DNA of 64,000 bases from Akkermansia sp. Lineage in GTDB: Bacteria; Verrucomicrobiota; Verrucomicrobiia; Verrucomicrobiales; Akkermansiaceae. Under the pieces are notes generated by a model. The model had not been told where the DNA came from, searched no databases, and worked only from the letters and a program-made list of their open reading frames with translations. This document shows positions 43,011 to 52,241 of the stretch, piece after piece (position 1 is the stretch's first letter; each line of letters starts with the position of its first letter). Both the position numbers and the translations under genes were made by a program. The stretch is from assembly GCF_020860705.1 (NCBI RefSeq), contig NZ_JAJBTT010000018.1, positions 80,996 to 144,995 of the forward strand, written 5' to 3'.

Positions 43011-44051
43011 TCAGAGGACACTGTTTTCATGTTCCCTTGTTTCGGCTGTAGAATCCGGCTGGGAGCACTTTTGGGAGAGGGGCGAAGACAGTAAACCCCG
43101 TTCCGCCAGCCATTGTTCGGCGGCAAGAGGCCATGCGTCCGTAGGATTGCCGCGCTTCTCCATGCCGTAGCCGTGCCCTCCCTTGGAATAAAGGCGCAGG
43201 GTTACGGGAACGCCGTTATTCCGGCAAGCCTTCTCCATGAGCTGGCTGTTGGCGCAGGATACGCCGTCATCCTGCGCGTGGACGAGAAACACGGGCGGCG
43301 TGTGCGGTGTGACCTGTTGTTCCGGGGAGCACAGTTGTTCCATGGCCGGGTCCGGTTTTGGCCCTATGATCTTGTTGCGCGAACCATGGTGGACGGCTTT
43401 GGGAGTCATCGTGATGACGGGATAAATCAGCATGGAGAAGTCTGGCCGGGCGGAAACGGAGTTGAGGGGATTGCCCTCTTCCACCAGGAGCGTCTTATCC
43501 CACAAGGTCGCAGTCATGGCAGCCAGATGACCGCCTGCGGAAAAGCCCATGACGCCGATTTTCCGGGGATTGACGCCGAGTTCCCCGGCGTGCTTGCGCG
43601 TCAGGCGCACTGCCTGCCGGGCGTCCAGCAGGGGGCCGGGAAATTTGCCGATGGCATCATTCTCCTGGGAAACGCGGTATTTGACGGCAATGCCCACCAT
43701 CCCACCTTCCGCCGCCCATTGGGCGATCCGGGTGCCTTCCTTTTCAATGGCCAGGAGCGTGTAGCCTCCGCCCGGAAAGATGCACAGAGCCGGGCGTTTG
43801 TCCTGCGGCTTCCATCCGGCGGGGAAATGAAACTGCATCTGCGCTTCACCCACCTCCGTAATGTGGCCCGGGGCAACCTGTTTTTCCTGCCTGTCTGCGG
43901 CTTTGAGGCCCAGCGGAATCCAGCCGGTGGAAAAGGAGGCCTCCCCGGATTCCGCGGGCAGTTTTTTAATGGCTGCAGAAAAGGAATCCTCCCCGGATGA
44001 AGCGGGAACGAGGATAAGCGCGGCGGCACAAAAAAAGGACGGAATGTTCAT
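43011..44051 (-). CDS. Exported alpha/beta-hydrolase, acetyl-esterase-like
   Basis: 346 residues with signal peptide (1-20). It carries IFPGGGYTLLA (oxyanion loop, 91-101), GVMGFSAGGHLAAM (nucleophile Ser171), HAQDDGVS (acid) and KGGHGYGM (catalytic His), the layout of acetyl-xylan-esterase and BD-FAE-type carbohydrate esterases. It overlaps the M28 peptidase gene by 4 nt (ATGA) and is third in an operon with the GH95 fucosidase, so O-acetylated mucin glycans are a sensible substrate. That last point is inference. Confidence 0.82.
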   Translation of the reverse strand: MNIPSFFCAAALILVPASSGEDSFSAAIKKLPAESGEASFSTGWIPLGLKAADRQEKQVAPGHITEVGEAQMQFHFPAGWKPQDKRPALCIFPGGGYTLLAIEKEGTRIAQWAAEGGMVGIAVKYRVSQENDAIGKFPGPLLDARQAVRLTRKHAGELGVNPRKIGVMGFSAGGHLAAMTATLWDKTLLVEEGNPLNSVSARPDFSMLIYPVITMTPKAVHHGSRNKIIGPKPDPAMEQLCSPEQQVTPHTPPVFLVHAQDDGVSCANSQLMEKACRNNGVPVTLRLYSKGGHGYGMEKRGNPTDAWPLAAEQWLAERGLLSSPLSQKCSQPDSTAETREHENSVL

Positions 44052-45115
44052 GGCTTGTTGGAAAGGGAGATGATGAGTTTGGCGAGTCCCTGCACGACTT
44101 CCGCGAACTGGGGATAGTCCAGCTTTTCCGCCGTATCGCTGGTTTCATGGTAGTCGTCACAGCGGAGGAAGGCCGTATCCGTGGCGGCGAAGGAAGGAAT
44201 GCCTTCCTTCATGTACCCCCAGTCGTCAGACCAGGAGACGCCCCTGGCGTAATAGGGGAATACGGCGGAGCGCACCGGGAAGCGGTTCAGGGCGGAAAAT
44301 TCTTTCGCGCAGGAGCGGGCCAGCTTCCGGCCCGTGTTGGTGGACATGAAGGCCACGTAGTCGCAGCGGTCCGGCAGTCCCGCCAGTCCGGCGGCTACGG
44401 CGGAGCTGCGCTTTTTATTCACCCGCGGGGAATAGCAGCCCAGCGTCTCCAGAGCGATCATGCCCGTGATACGTTCCCTGCCTGGGCCGGCGACTATGGA
44501 CTTGGCATGCACCACGCTTCCCATGGAGGGCGTCTGGTAGAAGGGCGGCTCTTCGTTGGCGTATGCCACCAGGCAGACGTCGTGAAGGGTGGGTATAGCT
44601 GCCAGAGCCCTGGCTATTTCCAGCAGGGCGGCTACGCCGGAGGCATTGTCATTGGCACCCGGCGTTCCGGTGCGGGCCGGCCTGGCGGGACCGTGGCCGT
44701 GCCAGTTGTCCATGCCCACCCTGGTATCGTAATGGGCACCTACGATGAGCATTTTAGGCTGGGGGGAAGTTCCTTTTTTGACGGCAATCACGTTATATAC
44801 CGTCCGGTCCTTCACCGCGCCGAATTCCGTGGAAGGCGGAATGTCCACAGCCTGGCGCGTGACGGTGTAACCCATGTCCGCCAGCGCTTTTTCAATGTAG
44901 CGGGCGGAACGCTCCATGGTGCCCGGTTGATAGGCGTTGCGCTCCCCGATGGTGTCCGCCAGATGGAACACGTGTGCTTTCAGGAGCGTTTCCGTCTGGT
45001 CCGTTTCCGGAATTTCTCCGTTTCCGCAAGGGGAGAAAAGCTTGGTACAGGAGCCCGTGAGGATGCAGGCCGCCGCAAGCAGCCCTAATTTGAGAGGCAT
45101 GAAAGAGAAGTTCAT
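44048..45115 (-). CDS. M28-family zinc aminopeptidase, lipoprotein-like
   Basis: 355 residues. The N-terminus has a lipobox-like TGSC with Cys23. M28 metal ligands are visible: His128 in GAHYDTR, Asp156 in PGANDNASGVAALLEIA, the Glu pair 188-189 in NEEPPF, and a late DDYHETSDT with the final His. Family members are di-zinc aminopeptidases, or glutaminyl cyclases in a related branch. Sits between the fucosidase and the esterase (gap 26 nt, then 4-nt overlap). Suits trimming of mucin peptides at the cell surface. Confidence 0.87.
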   Translation of the reverse strand: MNFSFMPLKLGLLAAACILTGSCTKLFSPCGNGEIPETDQTETLLKAHVFHLADTIGERNAYQPGTMERSARYIEKALADMGYTVTRQAVDIPPSTEFGAVKDRTVYNVIAVKKGTSPQPKMLIVGAHYDTRVGMDNWHGHGPARPARTGTPGANDNASGVAALLEIARALAAIPTLHDVCLVAYANEEPPFYQTPSMGSVVHAKSIVAGPGRERITGMIALETLGCYSPRVNKKRSSAVAAGLAGLPDRCDYVAFMSTNTGRKLARSCAKEFSALNRFPVRSAVFPYYARGVSWSDDWGYMKEGIPSFAATDTAFLRCDDYHETSDTAEKLDYPQFAEVVQGLAKLIISLSNKP

Positions 45116-45141
45116 GGCAGGTATTGGAGGTATGGTGGATG

Positions 45142-47505
45142 CTAATGGGGAAGCGGCTGGAAATCAAGCTGCGCCGTTTCCCCTTTTTTCATGACCAGGT
45201 CTTTTTTCCGGCCCTGGTGCATGAACCGGAATTTGCCGGGGCGGCTGGCCGTGGCGGTAGCCCGTACCCGGCCGTTTTCCCAGGACAGGTCCACTTTCAG
45301 GCCGGCCCGCGTGTGCAGTCCCGTGGCGGAGCCTTTCTTCCAATGGTCCGCCAGAGCCGGGGCCAGCAGGATGACCTGGAAGCCGTCCTGCATGATCTGG
45401 CTCTGGATCAGGCACTGGACCACCCCGGAGGTAAAGCCGAAGTTGCCGTCAATCTGGAAGGGGGGATGCAGGTCAAAAAGATTGGGATTGATGTAATGTT
45501 TCAGCATAATGTACATCCTGTCCTCCGCGGCGTTTCCGTCGCCCAGCGTGGCGTAAAGGTTGATGAGCCACGCCGTGCTCCATCCGGTTCTGATGCCGTT
45601 GTTTCCCATGTCCGCGTATTTGCGCCGGAAGTCGGCGGATTTACGGACGGCCTCGGCATATTGCGGCGTGTTCAGCACGTCCCATTCCGTGCCGGGAAAC
45701 AGGCCGTAAAGATGGCTGATGTGGCGGTGCCCTTTCTGCATTTCTTCAAAGGGCTTCTGCCATTCCTGCACCCGCCCGTCAGGGCCTATGGCCGGCTGGG
45801 GAATGTTCCGGAGAAATTGCGCGGCTTTCGCCAGAGTCGGGGTACGGACGCCCAGTTCCCGGCAGGCGTAGATGTAATTGCGGAGCGCCTCCCGGCCAAG
45901 AAGCTGGTCATGGGACGTACCGTTGGAAACGTAGGAAAGCACGTTGGGGCCGGTGCCGTCAGGCGCATGGAATCCGGTTTCCGGGGAGACTCCGGGACCG
46001 GAAAGAAAACGGCCCTGGCCGTCGTCTTCAAACCAGGACATGATGAAGCGCGCGCTGGATTCCAGGATGGGAAGGGATTTTTTCAGGTCTTCCCTGTCTC
46101 CGGTGAAGCGGTAGTTGTCCACCAGGTGGGCGCAGGCCCAGGCCCCGTTCATGAGGCTGGCGGCGAATTCCGGGCTGTTGCCTGAAAAATAGGTGTGTTT
46201 CCAGCAATCCGTATAATGGCCGAAGCAGAAGCCGTCCCGCTGGAGGAAGCGGGCGAATTCTTCCCCGTAGGGACGCAGGCTCCGGACAAATTCAAGGTAG
46301 GGGCGCTGGAATTCTCCCAGTCCGGTGACATGGGACGGCCACTGGTTCATCTGGCTGTTGATGTTCAGGAAATAGCAGCCCATCCACGCCGCCCTCATTT
46401 CAGGATTCCACAATCCCTGCAATCCGCATGGAAGCTGGCCCGGCCTGGTATGGACGATCGTGCAGAAACGGCCGAACTGGAAAAGCTGTTCCAGAAGGTC
46501 CGGGTCCGTTTCTCCCTGCCTGACCCGTTCCAGCCTTTGGGAAGTGGTCATGGCGGAGACCTGGGGCGGGGAATCCCCCAGATCCACCTGGCAGCGCATC
46601 ATGAGCCGGGAAAAATAGTCTTCCGTTTCCTCCTCCAGTTTCTTCCAGCCTTTCTTCCGGGCCTTCTCCAGAATTTGCGTGTTTTTATCCGCCAGATGGT
46701 GAGTCAGGGGCGATTCCGGTTTCCGGATGTTGTAATCCGTGGACGTGGAAGAAAGCACGAGCACTTCTTTAGCGGAATCCAGAATGACCGTTTTCCCCTG
46801 GCGGGCCACGGAAGCTCCGGGAGCCAGGACAAGCACTGTGTTTTCAAACCGGGTTCCTCCGTTGCTGCCCTGTCCCGTCAGAACCCAGCCGTTTGGCCGT
46901 GCGGTAATTTGGGCCGATGGGTCCGGATGCTGCAAGTCCAGGGCGATGCGGCACCCGGACGGAAGAGTGCAGGAGATGTGGTACGCGGCGCAGTCGCTGA
47001 CCGGAGCCGCCAGAATTTCCGTGGACAGTTCCCCCGTGCCGAATTGCACGCGCGTGGAGGCCTTTCCCCGTTGCATGTCCAGCGTGCGCCGGTAGGAGGT
47101 CTGGGAGGGCAGTCCCTGGAATTCCACCTGGAGAAGCCCTCCCTGCTGGTAGTCTCCCGCAATGGTGCCGACCAGGATATCCCTCTGGAACACCTGGTCC
47201 GCGCTCCGGTATTTTCCTTCACTGCAAAGCCGGCGCGCCTTGTCCAGGGCTTCTGCGGCGCCTTCTTTCATGCGGAAATCCTTTTTCGCAAAGATGCTCC
47301 CTTCATTGAGGACGATGGTTTCCTTCGGAAAAACGCCGAAGGAAAGTATGCCCAGTCTCCCGTTGCCCGTGCCGTATCCCTCTGTCCATTTCCGTGCAGG
47401 TTCAGTAGATGTGACCTGCATGGGCGCGGGAGCGGCCTGGAGAGGGGCGGAGGCTAGAAGAAGGCAGAAGAGGGGGATGCGTTTTACGGTTTTGGATACA
47501 GCCAT
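45142..47505 (-). CDS. GH95 alpha-L-fucosidase
   Basis: 787 residues from the ATG at 47505 with signal peptide (MAVSKTVKRIPLFCLLLASA). GH95 enzymes are inverting alpha-1,2-fucosidases that remove terminal fucose from mucin and milk glycans. Recognised blocks are YGTGNGRLGILSFG, LPCGLQGLWNPEMRAAWMGC, YFLNINSQMNQWPSHVTG (asparagines that assist catalysis), RTGWSTAWLINLYATLGDG and FQIDGNFGFTSGVVQ with the catalytic Asp. Upstream in-frame codons to 47601 overlap the DUF3784 gene and are not used. First gene of a fucosidase-peptidase-esterase operon. Confidence 0.92.
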   Translation of the reverse strand: MAVSKTVKRIPLFCLLLASAPLQAAPAPMQVTSTEPARKWTEGYGTGNGRLGILSFGVFPKETIVLNEGSIFAKKDFRMKEGAAEALDKARRLCSEGKYRSADQVFQRDILVGTIAGDYQQGGLLQVEFQGLPSQTSYRRTLDMQRGKASTRVQFGTGELSTEILAAPVSDCAAYHISCTLPSGCRIALDLQHPDPSAQITARPNGWVLTGQGSNGGTRFENTVLVLAPGASVARQGKTVILDSAKEVLVLSSTSTDYNIRKPESPLTHHLADKNTQILEKARKKGWKKLEEETEDYFSRLMMRCQVDLGDSPPQVSAMTTSQRLERVRQGETDPDLLEQLFQFGRFCTIVHTRPGQLPCGLQGLWNPEMRAAWMGCYFLNINSQMNQWPSHVTGLGEFQRPYLEFVRSLRPYGEEFARFLQRDGFCFGHYTDCWKHTYFSGNSPEFAASLMNGAWACAHLVDNYRFTGDREDLKKSLPILESSARFIMSWFEDDGQGRFLSGPGVSPETGFHAPDGTGPNVLSYVSNGTSHDQLLGREALRNYIYACRELGVRTPTLAKAAQFLRNIPQPAIGPDGRVQEWQKPFEEMQKGHRHISHLYGLFPGTEWDVLNTPQYAEAVRKSADFRRKYADMGNNGIRTGWSTAWLINLYATLGDGNAAEDRMYIMLKHYINPNLFDLHPPFQIDGNFGFTSGVVQCLIQSQIMQDGFQVILLAPALADHWKKGSATGLHTRAGLKVDLSWENGRVRATATASRPGKFRFMHQGRKKDLVMKKGETAQLDFQPLPH

Positions 47506-47557
47506 GAGAGAGGTTGAACGTTTTATCAAAAGAAAAAAGAAGTGGGATGAAAAGCCG

Positions 47558-47878
47558 CTATTTCCTGAACCGGTTGCCGGTGCCGGCGTAAATGACGGCA
47601 AACGCCACGCTGCCTACCAGAAAGCACAGGGCCGCCGACAGGATGATGGAGTTCTGGAGGAGGATGCTTGCGAGCCAGAGCAGCATGCCGAAAGCGAGGC
47701 AGTACATGATTTTACCCATGAACCGGCACAGGGCGTGTTCATCGTATTGCTTTTTCTGTTCCTTGCTCATGGTATTGTAGCCTGCGATCAGGAAGGAACA
47801 TTTTCCCATGGAAAGAATGACTCCAAGAATGATGAAGCCTGCCATCATGGCGATAGGTATCAGAATAGGTGCATCCAT
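47558..47878 (-). CDS. DUF3784-like small membrane protein
   Basis: 106 residues with an N-terminal helix (about 5-25), the characteristic SFLIAGYNTMSKEQKKQYDE block (28-47), and two further helices. Family function unknown. It precedes the fucosidase by 52 nt on the same strand, so it may be in the same transcript. Confidence 0.75.
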   Translation of the reverse strand: MDAPILIPIAMMAGFIILGVILSMGKCSFLIAGYNTMSKEQKKQYDEHALCRFMGKIMYCLAFGMLLWLASILLQNSIILSAALCFLVGSVAFAVIYAGTGNRFRK

Positions 47879-48041
47879 AAGCCGGAAAAATGAGGGGAAA
47901 TCTGCGGCTGGTCCGCCGGATAAAAGTGTAGAGTGCTCTTTAACGGTATACGTTAGGGAAATGGATTTTTTTCAAAGGAAGAAAAGTGTCTGTTTTTCCG
48001 CCGGGGGATCCCGCCGGGCGGAAAGAATGGGTCCGTTTTAA

Positions 48042-48545
48042 TCAGAACAGGAAGTAGCAGGAGCAAAACCAGGCGATGATGAGCAGGCCGCAGGTAAATT
48101 CCAGCAGCAGCCCGGTGAGCATTCCCAGAGCCGCTCCGGAACCGGCCTTGAAGGCGGCCATGATGTCTTTTCTGGCAAAGATGAGTTCCGCCAGGAGCGC
48201 CCCCAGGAATGGCATGAACAGGAGGCCGACGATGGGGGTGAAGAGGATGCCTCCCGCGATGGCGCCGAGGATGGCCCCCCAGATGCCCGCGGCAGTGCTG
48301 CCGAATTTTTTTGCGCCCATGCCTCCGGAGAGCTTGTCAATCACCAGGCCGCCCGCCACTAGGAGCGCCAGTACCGCCCATTCCCACCACGCCAGGTGTC
48401 TGGCTCCCATCACCCCTTGCCAGATGCACCCGGCCGCAATGATAATGATGCCGGGAAGCATGGGAATGAGCGTGCCGATCAGCCCCATGCCGAACAGAAG
48501 CAGGGTGACACACCAGACGAGGGTTTCCGAAAGGATAGGGAGCAT
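48042..48545 (-). CDS. DUF456 family membrane protein
   Basis: 167 residues from the ATG at 48545 (an ATG at 48581 adds 12 polar residues). Helices alternate with glycine-rich segments: GMGLIGTLIPMLPGIIIIAA, DKLSGGMGAKKFGSTAAGIW, GAILGAIAGGILFTPIVGLL and PFLGALLAEL, as in DUF456 proteins, some of which bear the glycine-zipper signature. Function unknown. Divergent from the beta-lactamase. Confidence 0.75.
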   Translation of the reverse strand: MLPILSETLVWCVTLLLFGMGLIGTLIPMLPGIIIIAAGCIWQGVMGARHLAWWEWAVLALLVAGGLVIDKLSGGMGAKKFGSTAAGIWGAILGAIAGGILFTPIVGLLFMPFLGALLAELIFARKDIMAAFKAGSGAALGMLTGLLLEFTCGLLIIAWFCSCYFLF

Positions 48546-48673
48546 GGTTCCGTTTTTATCAGGAAGCGAAGCGGGAGGCAAGGCTTCTGCCCGGCTTGCG
48601 ATGACGGAAAAAAAGGGGGCAGTGAATGGATTGCTGTTGCGGTTTTTGCAGGTCCGGTATGCAATGATCCCCC

Positions 48674-49597
48674 ATGATTTTTCCCGGTTCTTTTCTGCGC
48701 GGTTTCCTGGCGTGCTCCTGCGTTCTGTCCCTGGGGATTTTACCCGTTCCGGCCGCGGCTCCTGCGGTTGATTCCGCCGCCGTGGAGAAGCTGGCGCATT
48801 CCCTGAAAGCCCAGGTGGGCATGGCCGCGGTGATGCTGGACACGGGGGAAACCGTGGCGATTGGAGATGAGACGGCCTATCCCATGCAGAGCGTCTTCAA
48901 ATTTGTGCTGGCCCTGTCCGTGCTGAAGCGGGTGGACCAGGGAGCCTTGAATCTGGACCAGATGATCCATATCAGCCCGGAACAGTTGGTAAAAGATACG
49001 TGGAGCCCCCTGCGGGAACGCTTTCCGCAGGGAGGTGATTTTTCTTTAAGGGAACTGCTGCGCGTGACCGTTCAGGAGAGCGACAACAACACCTGCGACC
49101 TTCTGTTTTCCCTCATCGGCGGAACGGGGGCCGTGCAGAAGGATTTGAAGGAATGGGGCATCAGCGGCATCAACGTCCGGTTTACGGAAAACGAGATGCT
49201 GCGGAATCATGACTTGCAGTATGTCAATTCCAGCCGTCCGTCAGCCATGAATGCCCTGCTGCGCGCGTTTGACGAGGGTAAAATCCTGAAAAAAGACACG
49301 CAGCGCTTTCTCTGGGATATGATGGCCGGCTGCGCCACGGGAGCCACGCGCCTGAAGGGGAGGCTGCCGCAGGATTATGTGGTGGCCCACAAAACCGGAT
49401 CGGGCTTCACCTCTCCGGAGGGCGTGATCACCGCCGTCAATGACGTCGGCATCATCGTTCTTCCCAACGGCAGAAAAATGGCGGTCTCCGTCTTCGTGAT
49501 GGACTCAAGCGATTCTGCTGCCGCCTGTGACCGGGTGATCGCTTCCATGGCACAGTGGCTGTGCACGGAATGGCAGGGTGCCAAAGGAAGTAAGTAA
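48674..49597 (+). CDS. Class A serine beta-lactamase, A2-like
   Basis: 307 residues with a signal peptide ending near 27-30. All active-site motifs are intact: Ser73-x-x-Lys76 (SVFK), SDN at 136-138, Glu172 in the omega loop (TENEM), and KTGS at 240-243. The omega-loop neighbourhood TENEMLRNHDLQYVNSSRPS resembles the A2 group (PER/CfxA type). The neighbours are ordinary envelope genes, not mobile elements, and base composition is like the surroundings, so it is probably intrinsic. Spectrum of activity cannot be predicted from the sequence. Confidence 0.88.
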   Translation: MIFPGSFLRGFLACSCVLSLGILPVPAAAPAVDSAAVEKLAHSLKAQVGMAAVMLDTGETVAIGDETAYPMQSVFKFVLALSVLKRVDQGALNLDQMIHISPEQLVKDTWSPLRERFPQGGDFSLRELLRVTVQESDNNTCDLLFSLIGGTGAVQKDLKEWGISGINVRFTENEMLRNHDLQYVNSSRPSAMNALLRAFDEGKILKKDTQRFLWDMMAGCATGATRLKGRLPQDYVVAHKTGSGFTSPEGVITAVNDVGIIVLPNGRKMAVSVFVMDSSDSAAACDRVIASMAQWLCTEWQGAKGSK

Positions 49598-49669
49598 ACC
49601 GTCCCGCTCCGGAACATGTTTTAGGCTTGGAAAGGGGGCCGGGATCAGGCAAGGTGTGCCGCGTTATTC

Positions 49670-51295
49670 ATGAAGAACCTATTGAGCCGGTACATCAGCC
49701 TGAGCCTGGCGCTGCGGTATCTGAACCCGCTGCGGACTTTCTTTTCCATCATCACCCTGATCTGCCTGCTGGGCGTTTCCCTGGGGGTGATGGTGCTCAT
49801 CGTCGTGCTGTCCGTCATGGGCGGCCTCCAGAAGGAAATCCAGGGGAATCTGTTTGCGCATTCCCCGCATGTGCAGGTGTGCTACCGGAATGATTTCGGC
49901 GTGCGGGAGGTGATTCCGGACTGGGTGGACCTGAGTGAAAAGCTCCGGCACGTTCCCGGCGTCCAGTCCACCTACGCCCTGATTGAGGATTACGCTCTGG
50001 TGGATGTGCAGGGACGGCAGAGGCCCTGTTTTTTCCGGGCCATTGATACGGAAAATACGGCCCAGCTGGAAGATTTGAAGCACCTGGTGGAGGCCGGAAA
50101 TGCGGATCTGGACATGGGGGAAAAGGCGGTGGTTTCCTCCATTGTGGCGGAGAACATGGGGCTGAACGTGGGGGATATGGTCCGGGTGTACACTACCCGC
50201 AATTTCCAGGAAATTTCCCACGCCTACCAGCAGACGGAACTGCCGGTGCTGGCGGAAAAGAACGCCCGGGAGCTCCATGATTTGAAGGAATGGGGAAAAT
50301 CCCTGAAAACGGTGAAGGAGCGTGAAGTGGCTGGAAAGGCCTCCGTGGACAAGGTGTTCAACCTGCTCAACGGACTGCTGTCCGTCCCCCGCAGGGATGC
50401 GGAACGCTCCAGCCTGATGGATCTGCTGGCTGTGCTGAATGACGGGGAAGCCGTGGATGGCGGCAGCGTGGCCTTCCCGGAAGGCACGCGTAAGGAATGG
50501 GAAACGATTCTGGGCGGCTTCAAGGCCGGACAGAGGAATGAGGCGGACATGGAATGCTTCCGGAAGATCAAGGAGCTGGTCATGCCGAAGGATCTGGAGG
50601 TGATCGGCATTTACCGGGCCTCCCAGCATACGCCCAGCCCTGATCTGTTCATTCCGCTGGTCATCGGTCAGGAACTGCTGGGGTATGAGGATGACGTGGT
50701 GCAGGCCGTGGCCCTGCGTGTGGACGATCCCTACCATGTGGAAACCATGCTGGCGCCCGTGATGCAGGCCCTGGAGAAGGAAAAGCCGTCTTCCGCGTGG
50801 ACGCTGGAAACCTGGCATGACCGTTTTAACGCATGGTTTGAACTGATGCAGAAGGAGCGCATGATGATGAGTTTTGTGCTGTCCTTCATCTCCCTGATTT
50901 CCGCCTTCTGCATTATGGCGGTGATGTTTACTGTCTCCATCCAGCGGAAAAGGGAGATCGCCGTGATGAAAGCCCTGGGGGCGACTCCGTTCCAAGTGGT
51001 GCGCGTCTTCCTGTGGCAGGGGGTCATCATCGGCTTTGCAGGGGCTCTTCTGGGCGTGGGCCTGGGGCTGCTGGTATTGGAATACCGCATGCAGATCCAG
51101 GGTTTTCTGGCGGGGATAGGCTTTGACCCGTTCCCGGTGGCGTTCCACGGTACGGAGAGTATCCCGGTGGTGATTGACTGGGGAGAACTGGCGTGGCAGG
51201 CGGTGAAGGCTTTCGTCATGGTCGTGGTAGCTTCCATTATTCCGGCCCTGATTACGGCGCGTCAGGACCCGGCACGCTCCCTGCGCAGCATGTAA
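49670..51295 (+). CDS. LolC/LolE-family ABC transporter permease
   Basis: 541 residues. Topology is the LolCDE/MacB one: an N-terminal helix (about 25-50) preceded by LALRYLNPLRTFFSIITL, a large periplasmic domain, and three C-terminal helices with the FtsX motif QRKREIAVMKALGATPFQVV. LolCE extracts outer-membrane lipoproteins from the inner membrane together with the ATPase LolD, which is not adjacent. E. coli LolC and LolE have about 400 residues. The surplus ~130 lie in the periplasmic domain (helical stretch with KSLKTVKEREVAGKASVDKV, about 205-305). A single permease suggests a homodimeric LolF-like arrangement. Confidence 0.85.
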   Translation: MKNLLSRYISLSLALRYLNPLRTFFSIITLICLLGVSLGVMVLIVVLSVMGGLQKEIQGNLFAHSPHVQVCYRNDFGVREVIPDWVDLSEKLRHVPGVQSTYALIEDYALVDVQGRQRPCFFRAIDTENTAQLEDLKHLVEAGNADLDMGEKAVVSSIVAENMGLNVGDMVRVYTTRNFQEISHAYQQTELPVLAEKNARELHDLKEWGKSLKTVKEREVAGKASVDKVFNLLNGLLSVPRRDAERSSLMDLLAVLNDGEAVDGGSVAFPEGTRKEWETILGGFKAGQRNEADMECFRKIKELVMPKDLEVIGIYRASQHTPSPDLFIPLVIGQELLGYEDDVVQAVALRVDDPYHVETMLAPVMQALEKEKPSSAWTLETWHDRFNAWFELMQKERMMMSFVLSFISLISAFCIMAVMFTVSIQRKREIAVMKALGATPFQVVRVFLWQGVIIGFAGALLGVGLGLLVLEYRMQIQGFLAGIGFDPFPVAFHGTESIPVVIDWGELAWQAVKAFVMVVVASIIPALITARQDPARSLRSM

Positions 51296-51307
51296 CAGGA
51301 ATTTTCC

Positions 51308-52174
51308 ATGGATATTTACTGGATTCAGGATCATGAAAAGAAGGGGCCTCTTCCGGAGGTGGAGGTGATCTCCATGCTGGAGGCGGGCCTTATTCCGGAA
51401 AACGTCCGGGCGTGGCATGCCGGATGCGCGGAATGGGTGCGCATCCATGACCTGCCGGTGCTGAAGGAAATGTTCGCCATCCGGAAGGAAAAAGAGGAAC
51501 GGCGGAAGGCGGAGGAAGAGGCGCCGGAGGATGAAGCGGCGGAACTCTCCGTAGCGGATCCCGTGGAGGCCGGGACTGTCCCGGAAGAAGCGGAGACGGC
51601 TGAAGACGAGGGCGTCGTGCTGGTGGTTCCCTACCCGTACGTCCGTTTTCTGGGAAGAATGGCGGACGTGCTGATGCACATGACGCTGTATCTGGCCGTG
51701 CTCAGGATCCTGGGCGTGGCTTTCACTCCCGACTTTCTTCCCGGTTCCTATGAAGCGCTGCTTTACCTCTGCCTGCCGATGGTGCTCATTGAAGCCGCCT
51801 TTGTAGGGACGCTGGGCACGACGCCGGGAAAAGCCATGCTGGGCGTTTCCGTAAGGGACTACCAGGGAAACCGCCTTTCCTTCTCCACGGCGTTCAGGCG
51901 CTCCCTCTTCGTCATGGTGCTGGGCCTGGGGTGTTTTGCCCCCTCCCTGATGGCGCTGGCCCTGTTCTTCTCCTGGTGGTGGGTGCGCCGCTTCGGCTTT
52001 ACCCCCTGGGACAGGAAGCTGGGCACTACGGATGTTCTGAATGAATCCCTTACCCTCCGCAAGGTAGTAATGACGCTGGTGCTGATCATCCTCTGCCTCC
52101 AGATCATGTATGTGCTGCTGATCCCCTGGCTACCGGAGATAGAAGCTTCTATGGCAGCCTCCGGGCAAATGTGA
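51308..52174 (+). CDS. GYF_2-RDD membrane protein
   Basis: 288 residues. The N-terminal ~50 residues form a GYF_2-like domain (YWIQDHEKKGPLPEVEVISM then AWHAGCAEWVRIHDLPVL). A long acidic Glu-rich linker follows (about 58-105), then an RDD domain with helices near 118-140, 145-170 and 195-225 and the TPGKAMLGVSVRDYQG signature. A last C-terminal helix precedes the stop. RDD domains are linked to ion exchange and transport, but no role can be assigned here. Starts 12 nt after the permease gene. Confidence 0.8.
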   Translation: MDIYWIQDHEKKGPLPEVEVISMLEAGLIPENVRAWHAGCAEWVRIHDLPVLKEMFAIRKEKEERRKAEEEAPEDEAAELSVADPVEAGTVPEEAETAEDEGVVLVVPYPYVRFLGRMADVLMHMTLYLAVLRILGVAFTPDFLPGSYEALLYLCLPMVLIEAAFVGTLGTTPGKAMLGVSVRDYQGNRLSFSTAFRRSLFVMVLGLGCFAPSLMALALFFSWWWVRRFGFTPWDRKLGTTDVLNESLTLRKVVMTLVLIILCLQIMYVLLIPWLPEIEASMAASGQM

Positions 52175-52241
52175 CAAAAAGGACTCCTGTGCAGGATTTA
52201 GCCTTTTAATCACCTGAATTTGTTTCATACTTACGGCAGCC

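Noticed and set aside
49679..51679. A 666-codon minus-strand frame
   Set aside because: His/Gln-rich shadow of the LolC/E-like permease and the start of the GYF-RDD gene.
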